From the NCBI GenBank assembly GCA_036001225.1, contig DASYUM010000246.1:1-45352 (forward strand): a stretch of 45,352 nucleotides of DNA, in the 5' to 3' direction. The position numbers and the translations under genes were made by a program. The stretch is from DASYUM01 sp036001225. Lineage in GTDB: Bacteria; Methylomirabilota; Methylomirabilia; Rokubacteriales; DASRDR01. Positions 15,028 to 23,367 of this stretch are shown here, one piece after another. The first letter of the stretch is position 1. Each line of letters opens with the position of its first letter. The notes below the pieces were generated by a model. That model did not search any database and had not been told where the DNA came from. It worked only from the letters and a program-made list of their open reading frames with translations.

Positions 15028-15450
15028 ATGAAACCGACCAACGGCAATGGCAAGCTCGACCAACGGGCCGCCGCGGAGATCGAGCGGTTCCTGAGAGCGC
15101 GGCAGACCCAGCTCCAGGAGTCGGTCCGCAACAGCGTGACCCAGCGCCGGACGACCGAGGCGACCCGGAGCGCCGACATCACATCGTGCGCGACCGAGAC
15201 GCTGCACACCGAGATCGAGGTCACCCTGATGGATCGCCACAGCCGGCAGGTCGCCCAGATCCAGGCGGCGCTGGACCGCCTGGCCCGGGGCGAGTACGGC
15301 ATCTGTCACGACTGCGGCGAGTTCATCGGGTTGCCCCGATTGCGCGCGATGCCCTTCGCCCCGCGCTGCAGCCCATGCCAGTCCCGAGCCGAGCTGCGGG
15401 CCCGACGCTACGCCGGCCCCGTCCCCGTCGGTCTGCCCGAAGCCGCCTGA
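15028..15450 (+). CDS. DksA/TraR family zinc-finger transcription factor (copy 2)
   Basis: A 140-residue paralogue of the gene at 14400, with the same layout: LDQRAAAEIERFLRARQTQL, then HSRQVAQIQAALDRLARGEY, and a zinc finger GICHDCGEFIGLPRLRAMP closed by RCSPCQSR. The zinc-finger halves are almost identical and the N-terminal halves differ, so the two may read different signals at RNA polymerase. The ATG is preferred over the in-frame upstream start at 14887 because GAAGGAGGGCGAC precedes it. A strong terminator follows. Confidence 0.92.
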   Translation: MKPTNGNGKLDQRAAAEIERFLRARQTQLQESVRNSVTQRRTTEATRSADITSCATETLHTEIEVTLMDRHSRQVAQIQAALDRLARGEYGICHDCGEFIGLPRLRAMPFAPRCSPCQSRAELRARRYAGPVPVGLPEAA

Positions 15451-15482
15451 GACCCGACCTTCCTCCGGCGTCGAAGACGACG

Positions 15483-15520
15483 CGAGCCCGGGAGCGCTCC
15501 CGGGCTCGCTTGCTTTTTGC
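15483..15520 (+). terminator. intrinsic terminator after the DksA pair
   Basis: A perfect 11-bp stem (CGAGCCCGGGA with TCCCGGGCTCG, loop GCGC) at 15483-15508 is followed by CTTGCTTTTTG. Confidence 0.88.
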
Positions 15521-15537
15521 GGCCGGCCCGATGACCG

Positions 15538-15747
15538 CTACGTTCCCGACCCCTGGCGCGCCGCCGCGTCATGAGCCGGCTGCCCCGTCTCCGGTAGCGT
15601 CTTCATCCGCGCGAGGTCGCCGTCCATTCGACTCTTGGCGTCGGCGCCCAAGAGCGCGGCCACGCCGTGCCCGATCGCGCCGCCCGGCGGCGTGTAGGCG
15701 AGGTGGATGTCCAGCCGCGTGCCGTCGTGGTGATTCGGTCGGAACCG
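15538..15747 (-). pseudogene. C-terminal remnant of an SRPBCC (polyketide cyclase/dehydrase-like) gene
   Basis: The minus-strand frame reads RFRPNHHDGTRLDIHLAY, then TPPGGAIGHGVAALLG and RMDGDLARMKTL. This is the closing strand and long C-terminal helix of SRPBCC proteins, where YDPPGG and LxxxK are typical. There is no start and about 100 N-terminal residues are missing; upstream lies the promoter of the convergent-facing small gene at 15823. It is a 5'-truncated relic. Confidence 0.65.
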
Positions 15748-15768
15748 TGCTCGACGAGTGGACGACCC

Positions 15769-15782
15769 GGCCGCCGGATTGC
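15769..15782 (+). promoter_or_regulatory. sigma-54-type promoter of the 74-residue protein gene
   Basis: CGGCCG-CCGGA-TTGCA, GG-N10-GC, 41 bases before the ATG at 15823. The -12 box is perfect; the -24 box is weaker than in the rest of the set. Confidence 0.52.
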
Positions 15783-15822
15783 ACTTCCGGACCGGGCGCC
15801 AAGTCACCGAACGGAGGAGAGC

Positions 15823-16047
15823 ATGCTGAAAAACGCTACCTACAACCTGCTGGAGACGGCGTCGGTCATCTCAAAGGGGCTCCACCGCTACGAGACGTTC
15901 GCCAAGGATGCTCAGGGCTGCCAGCAGTGTCAGCAGCTCTGGCAGCACATGAAGCAGGCGGACCAGGAGCAGCTGCAGCGGGTCGTCCAGCACATGACGC
16001 AGCATCTGGAACAGGAGCCGGACAACAAGAAGCCTGCCGCCGCCTGA
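15823..16047 (+). CDS. small Gln/Cys-containing protein of unknown function
   Basis: A 74-residue protein I do not recognise. It is hydrophilic and probably all helical: LLETASVISKGLHRYETFAK, then a CQQC motif (GCQQCQQLWQHMKQAD), then QLQRVVQHMTQHLEQEPD. The CxxC could bind metal or be redox active. A GGAGGAGAGC site precedes the ATG, and a sigma-54-type promoter lies 41 bases upstream, so it likely belongs to the same stress regulon as DksA. A hairpin follows the stop. Confidence 0.75.
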   Translation: MLKNATYNLLETASVISKGLHRYETFAKDAQGCQQCQQLWQHMKQADQEQLQRVVQHMTQHLEQEPDNKKPAAA

Positions 16048-16077
16048 CGCGACTGGGACCCGCGCAACCGTGCGGAT

Positions 16078-16106
16078 CGTCGAGCCCGAGGTCATCGGGC
16101 TCGACG
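16078..16106 (+). terminator. hairpin after the 74-residue protein gene
   Basis: A perfect 12-bp stem (CGTCGAGCCCGA with TCGGGCTCGACG) around loop GGTCA, 30 bases after the stop. No clear T run follows, so termination strength is uncertain. Confidence 0.55.
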
Positions 16107-16188
16107 GGCGTTGGTGGGGAGGTCTCGGCGCCCTCCGTTGCTGTCGCTCCGAGCCGCGGCTTCGCCGCCGGCTCACCCACCCAACCCT

Positions 16189-16232
16189 AAAAGGGGGGAG
16201 GCCTCGGAAGGGGCTGTCGAGGCCCCCTCCGA
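16189..16232 (-). terminator. intrinsic terminator of the leftward permease gene
   Basis: On the minus strand, a few bases after the permease stop, GGAGGGGGCCTCG pairs imperfectly with CGAGGCCTCCCCCC across a 10-base loop and is followed by TTTT. Confidence 0.6.
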
Positions 16233-16236
16233 TAAA

Positions 16237-17478
16237 CTAGACCGGGACGAGGCTCAGGATCAGCCAGCCGATCGCCAGCGTGAGCAAGGTGAGGGGAACG
16301 CCGACCCGGCAGTACTCGACGAAGCTGATTTCCACCCGCGCGGCCCGGGCAGCCTCCACGACGATCAGGTTGGCGACCGACCCGAGGATGGTCAGGTTCC
16401 CGGCCAGCGTCGAGGCCATCGCCAGGACCAGCCAGCCGCGGGCGGGCTCGCCGAAGCTCGGGATCACCGACTTGAACAGGAGCACGGCGGGAACGTTCGA
16501 GACCAGGTTGGAGAGCGCGGCGCTCACCGCGGTCAGCACCGCCGGCCGGTGGAGGCTGGCCGCCCCCGCCCACCGCAACAGTTCGCGGGTCAGCCCCGAC
16601 GCCTCCATCCCCCCGATCAGGACGAACAGGCCAGTGAACAGGACGAGCAGCTCCCAGTTGATCTCGCGGTAGACCTTGGCCGGCTTCACGCGACGGTTGA
16701 GGAGCGTGTAGGCGGCACCGCCGACCGCGACCAGCGCGATGGGGACACCGGCCAGGAACCCGGCCAGCATGACGAGCACGACCACGACGGTCTTGATCAT
16801 GAGAGAGTAGTGGACCGGGAAGTGGGTGTCGAGCCGGGCCGGATCGAAGGCGGCGGCGGCGAGCTGCCGCCGGTAGACGAGCCAGACGACGAGCGCGACG
16901 CAGCCGAGCCCGATCAGCGCCACCGGCGCCTCGTGCAGGAGGAAGCTCCGGTAAGCGATCCCCGAGAAGCTCCCCACCAGCATGTTCTGCGGGTTGCCGG
17001 TCAGCGTGGCGACGCTGCCCACGTTGGCGGCGGTGGCGAGCGCGATCAGGTAGGGGACCGGCGGCAGGCGCAGCTGCCGGGTGACGTCGAGGATCAACGG
17101 AGCCAGCACGAGGCAAACCACGTCGTTCACGAACAGCGCCGACAGCACGCCGGCGGCGCCGATCACCGCCACCAGCAGCCCGAGGGGCCCGCGCGCCTGC
17201 CGGACCGCCCACACCGTGACCAGCTTGAAGAAGCCGGAGAGACGGAGGTAGGCCGAGACGATCATCATGCCGAAGAGCAGCACCAGCGTGTGCGCGTCCA
17301 CCGCGGCCACCGCCTGGTCCCAGGGGATGACGCCCGTGACCACCATGGCGGCCGCCCCGATGATCGCGATGCCGGTCCGGTCCACCCGGAAGCCGGGGAT
17401 GCGCCCGAGGCAGAGCCCAAAATAGGTCCACATGAAGGCGGCGAGCGCGATGATCCGGCCGAGCGCGACCTCCGACAT
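16237..17478 (-). CDS. ArsB/NhaD/SLC13-type anion or sodium-coupled permease
   Basis: A 413-residue membrane protein with roughly 10-12 helices in two inverted halves. FVNDVVCLVLAPLIL and TATAANVGSVATLTGNPQN-like (ATAANVGSVATLTGNPQNM) are the first-half hairpin and signature of the ion transporter superfamily. LSNLVSNVPAVLLFKSVIP and GNLTILGSVANLIVVE are the second-half equivalents. Substrate could be arsenite, dicarboxylate, sulfate or Na+/H+; sequence alone does not decide. The ATG (MSEVALGRIIALAAFMWTY) is the first sensible start; a much longer open frame upstream on this strand is a GC artefact. It diverges from the HprK-like gene and ends in a terminator. Confidence 0.88.
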   Translation of the reverse strand: MSEVALGRIIALAAFMWTYFGLCLGRIPGFRVDRTGIAIIGAAAMVVTGVIPWDQAVAAVDAHTLVLLFGMMIVSAYLRLSGFFKLVTVWAVRQARGPLGLLVAVIGAAGVLSALFVNDVVCLVLAPLILDVTRQLRLPPVPYLIALATAANVGSVATLTGNPQNMLVGSFSGIAYRSFLLHEAPVALIGLGCVALVVWLVYRRQLAAAAFDPARLDTHFPVHYSLMIKTVVVVLVMLAGFLAGVPIALVAVGGAAYTLLNRRVKPAKVYREINWELLVLFTGLFVLIGGMEASGLTRELLRWAGAASLHRPAVLTAVSAALSNLVSNVPAVLLFKSVIPSFGEPARGWLVLAMASTLAGNLTILGSVANLIVVEAARAARVEISFVEYCRVGVPLTLLTLAIGWLILSLVPV

Positions 17479-17485
17479 GCGGTCC

Positions 17486-17532
17486 AGTATATCGACGCCG
17501 TCTTGACAGTGCCGGCAACATTTGGGAGAGTA
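17486..17532. promoter_or_regulatory. divergent sigma-70-type promoter region
   Basis: Rightward, TTGACA at 17503-17508 is followed 17 bases later by GAGAGTACC, a weak -10. The same pairing (TTGACA then GACAGTACC) occurs at 29634. Leftward, TATACT (17486-17491 on the minus strand) could be the -10 of the permease gene. Confidence 0.4.
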
Positions 17533-17580
17533 CCCTCCAGCCTCGAAGCGCCCGGAGCGATCGAGCCAGCCGGAGCCCTC

Positions 17581-18576
17581 TTGGAGCTTCACCGTCGCGC
17601 GATCCGGATCGTCCACGCCCGCCTCGGACTCGTCTCGAACAACGGACCGCTCCTCCACCGCGCGGAGTACTTCCGTGACCGCGTGATGCAATCGCTCCTC
17701 ACCGACTACCACCGGGTGGACGACATTCCGTGGGAGGGCCCCCGCGCGGTCGACGCCGAGATGGACGTCCTCGACCTCCCCGGCGTGACGCCGGCCATCA
17801 CGCTGGCGCCCGACCGGGTCGTCGCCGCCGGCGACTGGAGCGCCTGCGAGGCGGCCGCCTCCGATCGCCGCTACACGCTCTTCGGCAACCTGGGCTTTCT
17901 CTTCCGCTACACGATCTTCGCCCTCGAGCACTACCACGAGACCTGGTCGTTCCACGCCAGCGCCATGGTGGACGACAAGGGCGACCTCTGGCTGATCCCG
18001 GGCGGCGCCGGAGCCGGCAAGACGGTCTTCCTCCTCGAGGGGCTGACCCGGGGCTGGACGATCTTCTCGACGGAGATGACCCACGTCCGCCTCACCGACG
18101 GCGGCTACGAGTTCTACAAGGGCTCCCTCTTCGACAACGTCCGGCTGGGGTCGCTGCGCTACGATTTCCCGGCGGTCGTCGAGCGACTCGGCCTCACGCT
18201 GCCCGACTCGAAAGATCCCTGGGGCAGCAAGATCGCCCTCGACCTCGGCCACGTCCAGACGCCGTCGGACGTGCTGGTGAGCCCGTCGCTCCGCATCGTG
18301 AATCCCAAGGTGGAGTCGGGACGAGAGCGGGCGATCGTGGGCCGCCTCGACCGCCGGGAGAAGCTGGTCAAGCTGCTGTTCGACAACGCGACCGAGAAGC
18401 ACGGCGGCACCGTGCTCCTCTACGATCGCCTGCCGCTGCCCTCCCTGGACACCCCCGCGCTGATGGCGCGTCGCCTGGCCGCGATGCACGGGCTCCTGGA
18501 CCGGGCTACGGTCAAGAGCGCCCGCACGACGCTGTGTGGCGCCAAGAACTGTCTGGAGGGCCTGCTTGAAGATTGA
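17581..18576 (+). CDS. HPr-kinase-like P-loop protein of unknown substrate
   Basis: A 331-residue protein with a Walker A loop PGGAGAGKT (residues 140-148) in a context (FHASAMVDDKGDLWLIPG) typical of the HprK/PckA-related kinases often linked to peptide or cofactor biosynthesis. The N-terminal 100 residues have no recognised domain. C-terminal motifs include a basic patch and CGAKNC near the end. The TTG start is chosen because GGAG lies five bases before it and a TTGACA box just upstream excludes the GTG at 17509. It overlaps the phosphosulfolactate synthase gene, so the two are coupled. Phosphorylation of a small molecule or protein is plausible; HPr itself is not implied. Confidence 0.65.
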   Translation: MELHRRAIRIVHARLGLVSNNGPLLHRAEYFRDRVMQSLLTDYHRVDDIPWEGPRAVDAEMDVLDLPGVTPAITLAPDRVVAAGDWSACEAAASDRRYTLFGNLGFLFRYTIFALEHYHETWSFHASAMVDDKGDLWLIPGGAGAGKTVFLLEGLTRGWTIFSTEMTHVRLTDGGYEFYKGSLFDNVRLGSLRYDFPAVVERLGLTLPDSKDPWGSKIALDLGHVQTPSDVLVSPSLRIVNPKVESGRERAIVGRLDRREKLVKLLFDNATEKHGGTVLLYDRLPLPSLDTPALMARRLAAMHGLLDRATVKSARTTLCGAKNCLEGLLED

Positions 18577-19387
18577 CCCCGGCGCGCGTCCGGCCTGGGA
18601 AGGGGTGATCGAGTGGCCGGTCCCCGAGCGGCTTCGGAAGCCGCGGGAGAGCGGCTGGACGATGGTGATCGACAAGGGGCTCGGTCTCCACGTGATCGAC
18701 GACCTCATGCAGGTGGCGGCGCCGTGCATCGACGTGGTCAAGCTCACCTTCGGGACCTCGGCCTTCTTCCGCTTCGACGTCCTCAAGGAGAAGGTGCGCA
18801 CGATCACCGCCCACGGGGTGGCCTGCATGCCGGGCGGCACATTCCAGGAGGTGGCGGTCTGGCAGGGCGCCTACGACCGCTACCTGGAGCGGGCCCGCGA
18901 GCTCGGGTTCACGGCGATCGAGGTCTCCGACGGCACCATCGAGATGGACGCCCGGACCCGGGCCGACGCCATCGCCAAGGCCGTCAAGGCCGGCTTCCGC
19001 GTCCTGTCCGAGGTCGGCAAGAAGGATCCGACCGACGCCCAGCCGATGGCGGTCCTGGCCGACCTCGTCAACGCCGATCTCGAGCACGGCGCCTTCATGG
19101 TCATCATGGAAGCCCGGGAGGCCGGGAAGGGGGTCGGCATCTACGACGCCTCCGGCCTGCCCAAGGAAGCCGAGATCGACGCCTTCCTCGAGGGCGTCAA
19201 GGACCCGGGCCGCGTCCTCTGGGAGGCGCCGCTGGGACCTCAGCAGCGTTACCTCGTCCTCCGCTTCGGCCCCAACGTGAACCTCGGCAACGTGGGCCCC
19301 GAGGACATCCTGGCCCTGGAGGCGCTCCGATGCGGCCTCCGCGGCGACACCCTCAAGCGGGCCTGGCTCGCGGCCCGTCGCACATGA
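18566..19387 (+). CDS. phosphosulfolactate synthase (ComA)-like protein
   Basis: A 273-residue TIM-barrel protein of the ComA family, which adds sulfite to phosphoenolpyruvate to give (2R)-phospho-3-sulfolactate, the first step to coenzyme M or sulfolactate. Motifs include MVIDKGLGLHVIDDLM, DVVKLTFGTSAF, IEVSDGTIEM and VLSEVGKKDP, the segments that line the barrel. Full length for the family. The TTG start has GGAGGG just upstream and overlaps the HprK-like gene by 11 bases. Bacteria with ComA-like genes may make sulfolactate or use the enzyme in other routes; comB, comC and comDE are not in the window. Confidence 0.88.
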   Translation: MKIDPGARPAWEGVIEWPVPERLRKPRESGWTMVIDKGLGLHVIDDLMQVAAPCIDVVKLTFGTSAFFRFDVLKEKVRTITAHGVACMPGGTFQEVAVWQGAYDRYLERARELGFTAIEVSDGTIEMDARTRADAIAKAVKAGFRVLSEVGKKDPTDAQPMAVLADLVNADLEHGAFMVIMEAREAGKGVGIYDASGLPKEAEIDAFLEGVKDPGRVLWEAPLGPQQRYLVLRFGPNVNLGNVGPEDILALEALRCGLRGDTLKRAWLAARRT

Positions 19388-19456
19388 CGCCTACCTCAGA
19401 GCACGGAACACTGACGACACTGTCCGGAGGACCGGGCCCCGGCCCGAGCCCCAGTT

Positions 19457-19479
19457 CCCTCTCCCCACCGGGGAGAGGG
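19457..19479. repeat. REP-like palindrome
   Basis: A perfect 10-bp inverted repeat, CCCTCTCCCC-ACC-GGGGAGAGGG, followed by CCTGGGTGAGGGGC. It is the typical extragenic palindrome seen in many GC-rich genomes. The start codon of the next gene lies within its tail. A decayed copy is at 29338. Confidence 0.8.
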
Positions 19480-19484
19480 CCTGG

Positions 19485-20915
19485 GTGAGGGGCGAGCCGA
19501 GCTACGACGCGGTGGTCGTCGGTGCGGGACCCAACGGGCTGGCCGCCGCCATCACCGTCGCCGCGGCCGGCCGCTCCGTCCTCCTCCTCGAACGGGCTGA
19601 CACCGTCGGCGGCGGCACCCGCTCGGCCGCGCTGACCCTCCCCGGCTTCGTCCACGACGTCTGCTCGGCGATCCACCCGCTCGCGGTCGCCTCGCCGTTC
19701 TTCCGGACGCTGCCCCTCGCCGCCGACGGCCTCGCCTGGATCGAGCCGCCCGTCGCCCTGGCGCATCCGTTCGACGACGAGCCGCCCGCGCTGCTGGTCC
19801 GCTCGGTCGAGGCGACCGCGGCCACGCTGGGGGTCGACGCCGGCGCCTACCGGCGGCTCATGGGTCCGCTCGTCCGGACCTGGCCCCGGCTCGCCGGCGA
19901 CGTCCTGCGTCCGCTGCTCGGCGTGCCTCGCCATCCGCTCGCACTGGCGCGCTTCGGCCTCCGCGCGCTGCGCTCGGCGCGGGGGCTCGCCGAGCGGCTC
20001 TTCACCGGCGCGCGGGCGCGGGCGCTCCTGGCCGGCCTGGCCGCGCACTCGATGCTTCCGCTCGAAACGCCGGGGGGCGCGGGGGTCGCGCTGGTGCTCG
20101 GCGCGCTCGGGCACGCCGTGGGCTGGCCTTTCCCGCGCGGCGGGGCCCAGCGGATCGCCGACGCGCTGGCGGCCCATCTGCGGAGCCTCGGCGGCGAGAT
20201 CCGGACCGGCGTGGAGGTGGAGACGCTGGCGGCGCTGCCGGCGAGCCGGCTCGTGCTCTGCGACGTCACGCCGCGTCAGCTTCTGGCCCTGGCCGGACCG
20301 CGGCTGCCGGACCGCTACCGCCGGCGTCTGGCCGCCTACCGCTACGGCCCCGGCGTCTTCAAGCTCGACCTCGCCCTCGACGGCCCGATCCCGTGGCGCG
20401 ATACGGCCTGCAGCGAGGCGGGGACGGTGCACGTGGGCGGGACGCTCGGCGAGATCGCGGACGCCGAGCGCGCGGTCGCCGGTGGCGCGCACCCGGCGCG
20501 GCCATTCGTGCTCCTGGCCCAACCGACCCGGTTCGACCCGAGCCGGGCGCCCGCCGGCCGGCACACCGTCTGGGCCTACTGCCACGTCCCCAGCGGCTCC
20601 GACGCCGACCTCACCGACGCCATCGAGCGGCAGGTCGAGCGCTTCGCGCCCGGCTTCCGTGACCGGATCCTGGCGCGCTGCGCCCACACGGCGCGCGACG
20701 TGGAGCGGGAGAACCCGAACTACGTCGGCGGCGACATCAACGGCGGGGTCCAGGACCTCTGGCAGACCCTCGCCCGCCCGATGCTGCGGCCGACCCCGTA
20801 CGCGACGCCGACGCCCGGCCTCTACCTCTGCTCGTCGGCCACGCCGCCCGGCGGGGGCGTCCACGGGATGTGCGGCCACCTCGCGGCGCGCGCCGCGCTG
20901 GCGGCTCTCCGCTGA
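19485..20915 (+). CDS. CrtI-like FAD-dependent oxidoreductase (phytoene desaturase family)
   Basis: A 476-residue NAD(P)/FAD amine-oxidase-fold protein. The dinucleotide site is VVVGAGPNGLAAAITVA (residues 10-26), followed by the ERADTVGGGTRS motif. The C-terminal FAD signature is TPGLYLCSSATPPGGGVHGM. It resembles the carotenoid-desaturase-like proteins of unknown substrate found widely in bacteria; no phytoene synthase or other carotenoid gene is nearby, so carotenoid chemistry is not implied. The GTG start lies in the tail of a REP-like palindrome, which may influence its translation. Confidence 0.88.
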   Translation: MRGEPSYDAVVVGAGPNGLAAAITVAAAGRSVLLLERADTVGGGTRSAALTLPGFVHDVCSAIHPLAVASPFFRTLPLAADGLAWIEPPVALAHPFDDEPPALLVRSVEATAATLGVDAGAYRRLMGPLVRTWPRLAGDVLRPLLGVPRHPLALARFGLRALRSARGLAERLFTGARARALLAGLAAHSMLPLETPGGAGVALVLGALGHAVGWPFPRGGAQRIADALAAHLRSLGGEIRTGVEVETLAALPASRLVLCDVTPRQLLALAGPRLPDRYRRRLAAYRYGPGVFKLDLALDGPIPWRDTACSEAGTVHVGGTLGEIADAERAVAGGAHPARPFVLLAQPTRFDPSRAPAGRHTVWAYCHVPSGSDADLTDAIERQVERFAPGFRDRILARCAHTARDVERENPNYVGGDINGGVQDLWQTLARPMLRPTPYATPTPGLYLCSSATPPGGGVHGMCGHLAARAALAALR

Positions 20916-21303
20916 GTCGGCCCGGGCCAACGCGGGAATACGCCCATCTCCAGGTTTTACCGGAGTCCTCCGCGGGCCGATTGGTGGCGCCACCTTGCAC
21001 GCGATCGGCCACCGGCGTATCGTCTGACTACCGGGATACGGTCAGCTGCGGCGGCCTGTGTCCGCCCGCGGACCGGCCTACCGCTACTTCACTTCTTCGA
21101 GTTCTACGCGTCGACACCGAGCTCGGCCTGCCACCGCGTCAGAAAGGCGACGCGCTCAAAGCCATCGAAGATCACATCCTGGAGCAGGCGCGGCTCAGCG
21201 GAGGTCGCGATTGTTGAAGGCTCACGTCGGACACTGGCGTCATTCAGGCCGGGTCCGTCGATGGTCCCAGAGGTCGACAATGGAGTCACACGGAGGTGGA
21301 ACG
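20916..21303. other. intergenic region, no gene identified
   Basis: This 388-base gap has no confident gene. A minus-strand stretch ending at 21104 reads RLLQDVIFDGFERVAFLTRW and then QAELGVDA before a stop, which looks protein-like and may be another 5'-truncated relic, unidentified. A TGGCGC-CACC-TTGCA motif near 20984 resembles a sigma-54 site but has GG-N9-GC spacing. Confidence 0.4.
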
Positions 21304-21597
21304 ATGGCCACGTATGTGGTCCTGACCCGATTGACGCCTGAGAGCGTCAAGTCACCCGGAGACCTCAGGCGCCTGGAGAAAGCCGTCAGCGAGCGCATTC
21401 GGAAGGAATGCCCGGAGGTGAAGTGGATCGCTAACTACGCAATCCTCGGCCCCCACGACTACCTCGACATCGTCGAGGCCCCCGACGAGGCCACAGTCGC
21501 CAAGGTGGTGATGATCATTCGGTCGTTTGGTCACGCCACGACGGAGACATGGACCGCCTTGCCATGGGAGCGATTCGAGAGCCTCCTTCCACGCTGA
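21304..21597 (+). CDS. GYD-domain protein
   Basis: A 97-residue single-domain protein of the GYD family, a small ferredoxin-like alpha/beta fold. Motifs are TYVVLTRLTPESVKSPGDLR at the start and AILGPHDYLDIVEAPDEATV, where the family usually has GxYDxVxxxEAPDD. Role is unknown; many are small dimeric proteins next to metabolic or stress genes. The ATG is chosen over longer upstream frames because GGAGGTGGAACG precedes it and the family starts there. No clear promoter was found. Confidence 0.85.
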   Translation: MATYVVLTRLTPESVKSPGDLRRLEKAVSERIRKECPEVKWIANYAILGPHDYLDIVEAPDEATVAKVVMIIRSFGHATTETWTALPWERFESLLPR

Positions 21598-21706
21598 GTG
21601 GTCGAGATCGAGCCCACGGCCGCGGTTCTGGCCAGACCGTACCGGACTAGGCGCCCGCCGGGGCCACCAGGGCAGGGCAAGCCGGGATCATCCGCCGGCG
21701 AGGCCG

Positions 21707-23284
21707 TCAGCCGGCGAGCTTGATGCCGGCAGCCCTGCCTGCCTCGTGCCGCGCTTCCGAGCCAGGTCGTTCCACGTTCGCTTCGCCCTCGGGCGCCTGG
21801 TAAACCGGGCGCTGCGCCTGGAGGACGGCCTCGCCCGCGTCCGAGATGTCCCCGCCGGCCGCCGCCCGGGCCCGCAGGCGCGCGCGCAGCTCGGCGTCCG
21901 GCGCCTGGCACCAGACGATCCGAAACGGGGCGCGCCGCCGCCGTGCGACGGCTCGGGCCGCATCGCGCTCTTCGCGGCGGCCGAACGTTCCGTCGATGAT
22001 CACCGGCCAGCCGGCGCCCAGGAGGGCGTCGGCGATACGCAGGCACGTGGCGTACGTGTGGCGGGTCATGGCAGCCGTGTAGAGGCCCTCCCCGAACGCG
22101 GCCGGCGCTCGCCGGGACCACGGGAGTCCGGCGAGCTGCTTCCGCACAGCATCGGTCCGCACGACGATGCCTGCCCCCGCCCGGGCCAGCGCTCGGGCGA
22201 CGGTGGTCTTGCCGCTCGCGACGAGGCCGGTCATGACGACCAGCTCCACGCGGCGACGGGGCTCGGTGGAGGCGGCGGCGAGCTCGAAGTAGCGCCGGGC
22301 CTGGTCGGCGAGGGCCCGGGTGTCGGATCGATTCGGCTCGAAGGCCTGGATGCCGTAAACCTTGCCGCGGACGTAGGCCCGATACGCCCGATAGAAGTCG
22401 AGGAGGGGGACCGCGTCGTAGTCGCCGCTGCCGTCGAGGTAGCTGTTGAGGAAGTCGATCGCGAGATCGGGCCGTCCGCGCGCCTCGAGGTCCATGGCGA
22501 GGAACGCGATCTCGGAGGCCGTGTCGCCATAGCGGAACCGGGCGTTGAACTCGATGCAGTCGAAGATCCGGATAGGATCCGTGCAGCAGACGTGCTGGGC
22601 GTGGAGATCGCCGTGGCAGTCGCGGATGCGGCCGGCCCGGGCGCGAGCCGTAAGCCGCCTCGCCTCGTCGGCTAGGAAGCGCGCGACGTAGGCCTCGATG
22701 GCCCGGCGCCACTCCGGTGGCAGGATGTCGGCCGGCAGGTGGCGGGTCTGAGCGAAGTTCTCCCGCCAGTTTCCTCGGATTACGGCCGCGCTGCCGTAAC
22801 GGTGGATGGCGGGACCGTGGGCGGCGACGGCGTGGAAGTCGGCGACGACGTGCCCGATCCGCTCGAGCAGCACGCCGTCGGCCTCGCCAGCCTCTACGAG
22901 GCGGTCCAGCATCCGCTTCGCCGGCAGGCGCCGCATCCAAACCGCAACCTCGGCCGTCCGGCCCCGTCCGGCGAGCCGATAGCCGCCGTCCGCGCGCTTG
23001 ATCTCCACCACGCCGAGATAGGTGTCGGGGGCCAGCCGGCGGTTCAGGCGGACCTCTTCCGCACAGAAGCGACGGCGCTGCCCGAGCGTGCGGAAGTCGA
23101 GAAAGCCCAACTCGACGGGTTTCTTCACCTTGTACGCGTACTCGCCGGCCAGGAAGACCCACGAGATGTGGGTCTGGATCAGCCGGACCGACCTCGGCCG
23201 GTGCGGGTACGCCGACGGATCCGTGAGGTCGCGGACCAGCGGCGGCAACCCGGCGGCCCTGGCCGAGGTTCGACGCTCCCCCAT
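21707..23284 (-). CDS. fusion of phosphotransferase-like domain and P-loop kinase
   Basis: A 525-residue two-domain protein. The N-terminal part (about 1-330) is an aminoglycoside-phosphotransferase/protein-kinase-like domain, with YKVKKPVELGFLDF as the ATP-lysine region and CHGDLHAQHV (residues 223-232) as the catalytic loop, followed by FDCIEFN. The C-terminal part is a P-loop kinase with VVMTGLVASGKTTVARAL (Lys359) and a VIIDGTFGRREER switch, like gluconate kinase-type AAA_33 proteins. This fusion is widespread in bacteria but its substrate is unknown. An ATG upstream would add a low-complexity leader; the chosen start begins at GERRTSARAAGLPPLV. Confidence 0.85.
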   Translation of the reverse strand: MGERRTSARAAGLPPLVRDLTDPSAYPHRPRSVRLIQTHISWVFLAGEYAYKVKKPVELGFLDFRTLGQRRRFCAEEVRLNRRLAPDTYLGVVEIKRADGGYRLAGRGRTAEVAVWMRRLPAKRMLDRLVEAGEADGVLLERIGHVVADFHAVAAHGPAIHRYGSAAVIRGNWRENFAQTRHLPADILPPEWRRAIEAYVARFLADEARRLTARARAGRIRDCHGDLHAQHVCCTDPIRIFDCIEFNARFRYGDTASEIAFLAMDLEARGRPDLAIDFLNSYLDGSGDYDAVPLLDFYRAYRAYVRGKVYGIQAFEPNRSDTRALADQARRYFELAAASTEPRRRVELVVMTGLVASGKTTVARALARAGAGIVVRTDAVRKQLAGLPWSRRAPAAFGEGLYTAAMTRHTYATCLRIADALLGAGWPVIIDGTFGRREERDAARAVARRRRAPFRIVWCQAPDAELRARLRARAAAGGDISDAGEAVLQAQRPVYQAPEGEANVERPGSEARHEAGRAAGIKLAG

Positions 23285-23367
23285 CCCCTTCCGCTCCGCC
23301 CTCGATTCAGAGGTCAACGGCCGCCTGATCGATTTCCGCCCTGGCCCCTCGCCGCCGTGCCCGCCGC

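Noticed and set aside
16078..16106. Hairpin with loop GGTCA as a second SECIS
   Set aside because: It lies after a stop codon with no protein-like continuation downstream; it is better read as a terminator or RNA end. It does show that the loop alone is weak evidence.
16111..18840. Very long overlapping open frames on both strands (for example 821 and 867 codons across the permease and HprK-like genes, and 1351 codons ending at 40088)
   Set aside because: Only their distal parts carry family motifs; the rest is open because of high third-position GC. True starts were placed inside them (17478 minus, 17581 plus, 37266 plus).
20981..20998. TGGCGC-CACC-TTGCA as another sigma-54 promoter
   Set aside because: The GG to GC spacing is 9, not 10, and no gene starts within 300 bases. 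Sigma-54 is strict on this spacing.
21253..21266. TGGCGT-CATTC-AGGC upstream of the GYD gene
   Set aside because: Spacing is right but the -12 box lacks TTGC. Too weak to list.
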